Translations under genes and position numbers: made by a program | NCBI GenBank assembly: GCA_021495925.1 | Contig: JAKEKT010000031.1 | Coordinates: forward strand, 1 to 64,000 | DNA from: Diplodia intermedia | Lineage: Eukaryota > Ascomycota > Dothideomycetes > Botryosphaeriales > Botryosphaeriaceae | Length of the DNA: 64,000 bases | Reading direction: 5' to 3' | Notes under the pieces: model-generated | Databases searched by the model: none | Seen by the model: the letters and a program-made list of their open reading frames with translations, nothing else | What the model was told of the DNA's origin: nothing | Part shown: positions 56,294 to 64,000 of the stretch, in pieces | Numbering within the stretch: position 1 is the first letter of the stretch | Layout of the letters: the number at the start of each line of letters is the position of its first letter

Positions 56294-57735
56294 TTATTGA
56301 GATGCTGGCATCTCTTCGAAAAGGGTGCCATCAATGAACTTGGACCATTCGGCGCCAGGGGTAATGAGCCCGGAGCTGCCCTGCTGGCTAGTCTGCCGGG
56401 ACATGCTGCTTGGCTTGACCAAGTCCTGGAAATTTGCGTCAGATCCAAAGGATGGGTGGAACATTCCATCAGAAGCTGCCGGGTAGGAGACCGCAGTGTT
56501 GTAACTCAAGTTTTGAGGGTTGATGTCCGTTAACGGGCCGCTCGAGGGCGCAAGTGTCTGGTTCATGCCCTGGCTGTTTTGCTGGACACGAGCCTTTGCG
56601 GGCAGGTTGGGGTTGTAGCTGTAGAAGGGCTGCGGGACAGTCTCGCTGTTTTGCATGTACAAGGAAGTGTACGGGTCGTTCGGATCCAAGGCAGATCCGA
56701 GCATCTGCTGCGTCTCTGTAGGAAGAGCCATGGAGAAGGGGCTGTAGTTCATGTGGGCCGCGCTGGGGTCGAGATGGTTGAACGTGAAACTGGGGTTGAA
56801 TGTGAACGGCATGTGTGCGGACTGAGGAGTCGACGCCGCAGTGTATGGCGACTGAGTGTTGTCATAGCCCGCCGGTGGCGACCCGGATTGCTCTTTGGAT
56901 CCGTCCGTGGGTGTCATGCTTCCGTGAGATATCAATGGTCTAGTAGCTGTCGGCGACAAGGAGGGATCGCGGACAGGCTGTGCTGGCATGGACATCCGTC
57001 GCTGCTGTTGCTGTTGCTGTTGTTGTTGTTGTTGCTGCTGCTGCTGCTGCTCGGACGTGAGCGAGTCAGCTCGACTCGGAGCGGCAGGGCCGCTAGACTG
57101 TGGATAATGGAAGTCTTGCGGTGCGGCGAACGACTGCGATCTCTGGTGTGGAATAGACTTGGGCTGCTGCTGCGGAGATGGATACGGAGCTTGACGGAAC
57201 GACTGAGGTGAGCGGTGAATCATCTGTGGAGGCAGCATCTGCTGCTGGTAGGGCGGCTGGTGCATCATCATCTGGGGCGCGAAATGGGGAGCGTTCGGGT
57301 ACGTATGGCCGAAGCCGCCCATGAACGACTGGTCGAACAGGGCCTGGCGCCCTGCCTGATGCGTTGCCAGGTACGCGTGCAGCTTGCGGTTGAAGTCTGC
57401 CGAGTTGGTCTGCAGGTGCGCAGTGAGTCTGCGGTACTGCGCCGGCAGGTCATCGTCCTCCTCCTCGTACATCTCCTCGTTGACCACATCTTGCTCGGTG
57501 ACACGTAGTGCGCGGCCAGTGCGCTTCTTGTGGATCTCTGAAGCCCTCCGGGCAGACTCGATGCGAGCCTCCAGACTGCGGTCGCTGCGTCTTGAAGCAG
57601 CAATATACGCTCTGCGAGACGTCAGCATCCAGACACGGGGCCGCGGGCAAGAGCAACTGACCTCTCTTGGTTCTCTTCGTGCGTGCGCTCCGTCTTCACG
57701 GGCTTCGCCGTGGAAATGGTGCGGACCGGCGGCAT
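56294..57735 (-). CDS. Gln-rich putative nuclear regulator, fungal-specific
   Basis: Two exons (57735-57662, 57611-56294; 50-nt intron) give 463 residues. Residues 10-100 are highly charged and look strongly conserved: KTERTHEENQERAYIAASRR, SLEARIESARRASEIHKKRTG, VTEQDVVNEEMYEEEDDDLP, then YRRLTAHLQ. I recall this block from filamentous-fungal proteins annotated as transcription factor RfeD/RfeG type; the name is uncertain. After it comes a Met/Gln/Pro-rich region, a pure Gln run (about 210-228) and a Ser/Thr/Pro-rich tail with PFTFNPSFTFNH and EWSKFIDGTLFEEM, resembling an activation domain. No zinc finger or bZIP is visible, so DNA binding is not shown. Start chosen from MPPVRTISTAKPVK at 57735; frame across the intron is supported by NQER-AYIAAS. 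Confidence 0.82.
57001..57050 (-). repeat. CAG/CAA run coding poly-Gln
   Basis: About 17 Gln codons, a mix of CAG and CAA on the minus strand. Such mixed runs are more stable than pure CAG but still length-variable. Confidence 0.9.
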
Positions 57736-58736
57736 GGCGACGGCAAGGTAGGGGAGCTTGTGTGTTCCAACGAGCTCGGGTATGACAAGGGACCACGAGG
57801 CCGGAAGCAGGCGGGTGGTGCAGGGAAGAGTCGGCGGACGGAGGGGGAGAAATGGAAGAATTGAGCGTCCAGGAACGACTGATATCGAACCCAGGTGCTC
57901 CCACGCGGAGAAGAGGTGGTGTGGCAAGGCGGGAGCGGGGGCGACACCCCAGTTAAGTTTTGAACGGCGAGGGCTGGCTGCAGTTGGGCCGAGCCAAATC
58001 AAACGGGCCAAAAGCAAAAAGCGGAACTGCGTGGCCTGAGTTGCGTAGCGGAGGTGGTCGACGCAGGCCTCGCACTGATTGGAACGAGGACTGAGCTCGA
58101 GTGATTTTGGAAATTCGATGGGGGCAGGCAATAGTCGGCGCCTGGGGGGCAGCGATCGAGCGCAGCACACTCTCTTGTACGATGGGCGCGGAGGCGCTGG
58201 CAATCGGGGCGGGCGGAGTTAAGTGAGTGGCGCTGTCCGGCGGGACGAGCTAAGTGCGTGCGGAGCTGCTGCACAGGGCAACGAAGAGCTGGCGAGCAGG
58301 GCATGGCAGCGCGGGGCGGCTGGCCGACCAGGCGGGAGCTGAGTGCCGGCGCACAGCGTGTCGGAACGCGTCGAGAGCGAGCCCGCTAGCTGCCAACGTC
58401 GGACGGGAAGCAGGCGGCGGCGGCGTGCGTAGAGGTGCCAGCCTGGTGGACTGTGCCGGACTGGGCGCCGGCGCGACACCTCCTCGGCTGCCCTTGCGCC
58501 AACCGCACGCCGCGCGATCGAGGCCGCCCTCCCGCGCTAAGATCTCGTGCCCCGTGCGCCGCCGAGATGCGATTCGCGAGCCTGCCAGCGACTGCTGCTT
58601 CTCCTGCCGCTGCGTCATGCTGCGCTGCCAGCGCCCGCCAGATCTGCGAGCGTGCCGGGCCAACTTGAACTGGCGTCTCCGCGGCGCCGCAGCAGCCCAC
58701 CGCGCGCGCAGGCGGATTGCACGAGTAGCGCATGCC

Positions 58737-58764
58737 GCAGCCCGCAGCCCGCAGCCCGCAGCCC
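58737..58764. repeat. four GCAGCCC heptamers
   Basis: Four exact tandem copies of GCAGCCC, with a further interrupted copy just after. Non-coding as far as can be seen. Confidence 0.85.
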
Positions 58765-61700
58765 GCCGTGCGCAGCCCGCCGCCCGGGTTGCTGGCACTG
58801 CTCGGCGCGCCAGTCCTCGGTTCCCAGGCAGGCCAGTCCTGCGCCTGAGGCAGACCCTGACGTTCCTTGTGCGCAGCTCCTGTCGGAGCCAGGTGCGGAC
58901 GTGGCAGCGCTCGCGACGCCCTTTCGTCCCAGCAGCGTGGATCTCGGCGCCAGGCACTGACTGCCCGGCCGCCTGGCACCGCGCACAGGGTAACGTACGG
59001 CGAGACACGGGCAGCCCCGTAGCGTACAAAGTGCGCGGTCATTGGTTTGTAGCGTGTAAATTGGCAGCCCCATGCCTCGATCGGCGAGCACGCGGTGGAC
59101 ACCAGATACGCGAGAACTCTATCTGTGCTGCGATCTCGATCTGGGCCCCCTAAGCAAGCACACCCACCCTCCGATTTGCCCTGCGCATCGCCGCGTCGGC
59201 CGCATGGGTCCTGGTACGCCTATTCTGTCACGCCGGGGGCCCCTTTCTTTAGCCCTGCCGGCAGCCTACCACTCTGGCGCCGCCCGAGGCATGATCCCGA
59301 GCCCTGGCCTTGCTGCTGAGGCTCTGCGTGCAGTCTGGACCGCTGGGAGCGGGGCTGTGGGCGGGGAAGCGACCTGTGTTAGCACCGGCAGCGCGACAAC
59401 AGGTCTGATTAAGCTCGCGCCGCCCTGTGAGAAGGCTAAAACCTGGAGCTGGAGGGTGCGGCGAGACGTCACCCGTCAGACTGGGCCAATTCCCCGCATG
59501 CCGTGCGCCAGGGCCTGCGGCCGTATTTAACCAGCGCGGAACGGAGCATCAGCAAGCCCGTGGCGCGACGACTATTTGAATTGTTCTCTCTGCCGCCGCG
59601 GCGTCTCACGTGGCTCTGCGTCGCAGTGACGTACCTGCTGTTGAGGCCACTAATCCCGCTGCTAAAGCCGCTGGGGCCACCTGCGGCCGCTAGAACCAGC
59701 CGGGCAGGAGCGAAGAGCGCACCGTCTTGCCTGCGGCTGCACAGCCATCGCCGCGCACTCAGATCTGAGCCATCTGCCCGATCGTCGAAATACCACAATC
59801 GCATCCCCAATACGCCGAGGGCACCCGTGCACGCCTCGCCGAAGCACCCGCGCGTGCCGGACCCGCCAGCTGGGTCAGCGCCAGCCCCCAGGCTGCCCTG
59901 CGACAAGACGTAATTCCCGTCTTCGCCCTCGCCAGCGCTCCAGCTGCTGTCACAACCTCCTCCGTCACTCGACCGCGCTGCGAGCCAGCAGGGCGGGCAA
60001 CGCCGTTGCTAGCAGGCGCCGGGCCCGCGCTTGCTGCCCGCTCGTCCGGCTACGCGGCGCTATCGCTGCTCCGCCCTCGGCTTGGTTCCATCATTGGCCT
60101 GCCAGACACACAGTTCTCCCAGGATCCCGGCTGAGACAGATCCTGCTGTCAGGCGTGTATCCGCAGACGCATGCGCCGGTGCTCTGCGCCAACGCCTTCG
60201 CCACCCTTGCCTGGCTTCGCATAGGACTCCCGTTAGCAACTCGCCGCGAACCAGGTGAAGAACGGCGGCGGCCGGCGCTGATCCTCCAGGCCCAGCAACC
60301 TCGCGGGCTCCACAGCAAGGGAGGTGTGAGGGCGCGCACACACGCGGCAGCCAGGGATTGTTCGCTCTTTGGGCCTCCTCCTTGCCTGCACACTGGGCTC
60401 TTGCGATCCCTGGAAAGCTGTTCCTGCCTGCCTGCGACTCGCCATTTTCCGGAACAAGTAAGCACTGCGAGCATCTGCACGAAGGCGTCCGACGCCAATC
60501 AGCGTGAGTCGTGTTTCGCCAAAGGTTGCACATTCTGCCCCGCCTGAGACTGGTCGCAATACGAACGGCCCGCCGCTGTCAGTCAACTGCCGCGCATTGT
60601 GCATGCAAGATGGGACGTTTCTTTTGCGACCAGCCCCTTGGGTCCGCCAATTCCATGCACATTCCGATCGCACCTCACATGCGCTTGTCAAAAATTCCAT
60701 GCGATGGAAGCTAGCACGTTAGCAACGCGGCTTGAGACGGAGCAATCGTCGATGGTTTTTGTGCGGAGTGGCAACCCGCCAGGAGAAGCCGCGACATGAC
60801 CCGAGACCCTGAAGGTGCATGATCTCGAGATACGCGAGTTTCGTGCTGCCGCATGGTTAAATTTGGTCTCCGGATTTCTACAGGTGCCGTTGGCGTATCC
60901 CCACCTGTCCCGGGCCAATGGGCGCGACAACTGTACGGACACCAGTGGGTGTCTATTTTTGCTTTTTGCTTTCCTTGCGTTCCTGAACCCTGGATGGAAT
61001 TCCCACGCTTTTCGTCCACTCCCTCGAACCACTCCCTGCATGTAAAATCTTGCAGCGTGAACGGGAAATGCGGGATGGCCCTCCCCCGCCCCAAGATTTG
61101 ACTTTGTGGCTGCACAGATGAGCCAGGTCTCTCAAGACTTCGCTTCCCCATCTCCGACTCCGAGCCAGCCCTGCCGTTCAAGACGACTGACGCATTCCTC
61201 GTTGCTGCGGACGTGGTTGTGGATGGGTGGAGGTGGCAAAAAGGTGTCGATGCCAAGTCTACTAGCTCAGCCCACCGTTGAGAGCGTTGCAACTTACAGC
61301 ACTATTTCGACTTCTCTCTGCGTCAAAGCACGTTGACATGGAAGCTACAGTGGTTGGCCTCCGACACCGCTCGTATCCATAGCATTCGCTTTGGCACCGT
61401 TAGAAAACAACCTTTTCCAAAAATTACAAATCGCGCGGCAAACGTGAGCCGCTCTCCCGAACGCCCCTGTTACTACCCGACGCGTTCCTCTTATCTCTTC
61501 CCGTCCCCTATCTTCTCCAACGCTCCCTCCCTGTTTAGTTCAAGCCACTCGATCGCCGGCTTGGCGGGCAGGGTCGTCACTCGCTGCTGCAGCTGCGCTG
61601 TTCTGCCACACCCAATCCTTAGGACCGCTACTGAGATCTAGCCAATGTTCACCATGCAGTAGCGAAGACAGTGGAATCTCTGCCAACCACAGCAAGCGGT

Positions 61701-62136
61701 CGAAAGAGACACGGTCATGATTACATCGCCACTTGACGGAGAGGGGAAGCAAACAGGCCATCTGCGTCTGCACAATTTGAAAAGATTGGCGTGCTGAAGA
61801 GAGAACGACGGGTTTTTGCGAGTCAACTATTCACTACGGACGTACTGCTGTCCTAATTACAGCGTCAATCATTGGCCGGAAGTCACTCCGCGACTAGTGC
61901 TAAGGAAACCACTTTTCCACCTCCTTCTCCGCTTTCTGCGCGCGAGTTTTTTTTTTTTTTTCACTTTTTGCTATCTTCTCTTTTTTGATTTTCTTGTCCA
62001 TCTCCCCCCTTGCACTGTGCGAGTATGTGTGGCGCATGTATGGTGATGTGCCTATTTTTTTTTTTGCGGGGAGAAACGTTGGCGCGAAGACGCCGCCTTA
62101 CCTCTTCAGGAAAAAGTATACGCAGGGCAAACGATC

Positions 62137-62169
62137 TGGGCTGGGCTGGGCTGGGCTGTGCTGTGCTGT
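62137..62169. repeat. pentamer run TGGGC then TGTGC
   Basis: About four TGGGC units pass into about three TGTGC units, showing a point change that spread along the array. Confidence 0.8.
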
Positions 62170-64000
62170 TGCGGCACGAACGGACGCGTATAGCGGAGTC
62201 TTTTCCGGGCAGCCTTGTGGATTCTTGGCCGACCCCAGAAACCTGGAATCTGTTGCGGCACGCGCCGATGTGCATACTACGGAGCCTTTTCCGACAACTC
62301 TATGGACCTTCTGCCCAAGAAGTTGACCTGGAGCCGTGCGAGCTGAGGGTTTCCTTCTCTGGGGATACGTCGTGTGACAGGAATCTCTCCCGAGCTGGAC
62401 CAAGGAAGTTGGCGCATTCCGTGGCCTCAAGATCTTGTGACACAGTTGCGTCTTCCTTGGTTTGTCCTTCGCATCTCTCTCCTCCCTCGAGCTCTCTATG
62501 ATTACATGCTCTGTTTTGACCTTCTTCTTTTGCTCCCGTTCTCCGCAGGACATGCGTTGCAAAGAGAGGACTGCGATGCCCCCATGCTATTGACTTTGGC
62601 TTGCTCACAACTGTGGCAGTATGAGCAAGTATGGCCTTCACGTGGAATAGACCGCCCTTTTTTTTAGCGTCAGAAATAAAGGGTGGAGGGACAGACGCAT
62701 CGAATCCCATTCCGTATCCTTCAGCGTTAGTGGTCTCACTCACTGCCTATGATTGCCCAGTGAACCAAAATCCAGACAACCCAAGAGGGTGATCTGTCAC
62801 TTTCGGACACTTCTTAGCGGCGGTTATAGTCGATGTTGTACGTGGCCGCTCGTCAATATCTCGTACCGGCGTGCCCCTCCCGTATCTCGTGAAGTAAAGC
62901 GTGGGGAGGAACTCCTCAGCTCGTCACCGAGGCGGGCTTCCATGCCTCTTCCTCCCGTCCACGAAAGTGACTCGCACAGTGCTTGAAAATTCTTATCTCC
63001 TCTTTTCGGTGCTGACCAAATTTAGGCGGAGAGCGGCGGCGAGCGTTAACTTCACGGCACGGGTTGCTGCGGTCGTCTTCCGGCGTGAAGTTGGTTGGCT
63101 GGTCAAAGGCTGATGATCGCTCGTGGGGACGAAACCCTGAGAGCCACCGGAAAAACCTCTAGACGTAGAACCCTTCGGAGGTCTGCACAAGTAAATATGT
63201 CTTTGCACGTGGGGTGGGTGCGGACGGAAACCCTTCCGTTTCGTTGAAGCTCAGAGCGTCGGTTGTTGTGTGGTCCGAAGCACGATTAAGTCAGACCTCC
63301 GGGACTGAACACATTGCGGTATCCGTGTAATCACACAAGGTACCTGCAGCCTTCATCGCTCGCCAACATACCTTCCTACTACCTGTGGCCCCGGTATATG
63401 ATGTGCTCTTCCTTTCGCGGCAATGCAATTGTCGCCATCGCTGTCGCTTTCCAGCGCCAAACCAGCTGCGGCGACGACCACGAGATCAAAGCGCTGATAT
63501 TGTTCCTTGCGGTTATTCTGGCACCAGAGCAGGCTCATACGAATGCGTTTCGAGACTCCCCAATGCTTGACGGGAGAGGAGGCACCTTTCAGACACCAGG
63601 ACGAGTGGGACGAAGACAAGAATGCGATCCACGGCGGGGCTTTCGCCTTCACGTATCCCGCTCTAATTGAAGCCAATGTCCGGATGTTAATGTGAGTTTC
63701 GAATGCAGACAATCGCATCCAGATATTGGATTCGCCCGCCTGCGCAGGTGAAGTTCAATATTTCGGTAAGACAGCGATACGCTCCGGCGCTGAGATGGAG
63801 CTATTCGGCAGCTGCAAGCAAAACACATGGTGTGGCGCGTCTTCTTTCTCCTCAATCTGGCCCGTCCTTAGCTTCCATTGCCGAAGTTCGTTGATAGCCG
63901 TCTCCTTGTTGCGTGATGCAATGCGAAAATAAGACCCTAACAACACTGGCTTACTTGTTTATGCGACAGTTCCTTCCACATAGGTCTTCGGGCTGACTGT

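Larger units (their letters stand above)
57736..64000. other. 6.3-kb gene-poor region to the end of the window
   Basis: No gene could be supported. 58.2-60.6 kb is very GC-rich with long spurious frames on both strands and a GCAGCCC heptamer array (58737-58764). 62.1 kb has GGGCT pentamers. The remainder has only short frames. It may hold the regulatory region of the gene at 57735. Confidence 0.45.

Noticed and set aside
62300..62743. 147-codon minus-strand frame near the right end
   Set aside because: No domain, no splice or promoter context, and composition like surrounding non-coding DNA.

Overview
The window is nuclear DNA of a filamentous ascomycete (Pezizomycotina; I lean to Dothideomycetes but cannot prove it). 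The evidence is short GT-AG introns of about 50-170 nt with CTAAC/CTGAC-type branch sites, GC-rich coding DNA, fungal families (BimE/Apc1, eIF2A, F-box proteins, a homogentisate dioxygenase homologue), and low gene density. I support 17 protein-coding genes, one of them tentative. I see no rRNA, tRNA, CRISPR array or intact transposon.

Left part (1-13.1 kb): an F-box gene and a tentative small membrane-protein gene lead into six closely packed genes: a short-chain dehydrogenase, a carboxymuconolactone-decarboxylase-family protein, a homogentisate 1,2-dioxygenase paralogue, a metallo-beta-lactamase-fold hydrolase, a 3-hydroxyisobutyrate-dehydrogenase-type reductase and an FAD aromatic monooxygenase. 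Together they read as an aromatic-ring catabolic cluster: hydroxylation, extradiol ring opening, hydrolysis or decarboxylation, and NAD(P)-dependent redox steps. The usual homogentisate partners (maleylacetoacetate isomerase, fumarylacetoacetase) are not in the window, so the substrate may not be homogentisate.

Middle part (13.1-34.9 kb): mostly gene-poor DNA. It carries two paralogous small Trp-rich proteins with a C-terminal CxxCGHG motif (15864-16285 plus, 17722-18021 minus), a second F-box gene paralogous to the first (23236-25209), and a small Cys-containing protein (30862-31402). A short decayed duplicate (26144/28030) shows one-directional C-to-T and G-to-A differences, as expected from repeat-induced point mutation.

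Right part (34.9-64 kb): housekeeping genes. These are eIF2A (plus), a WD-type nucleoporin candidate (minus) sharing a 193-bp divergent promoter with APC1/BimE (plus), a second gene of the small membrane-protein family, a large Tyr/Thr/Ser/Pro repeat wall-type protein (minus), and a Gln-rich putative nuclear regulator (minus). From 57.7 kb to the end I find no convincing gene.

Exon borders were derived by hand from splice motifs and reading-frame continuity. All family names rest on recognition of motifs, not on a database search.
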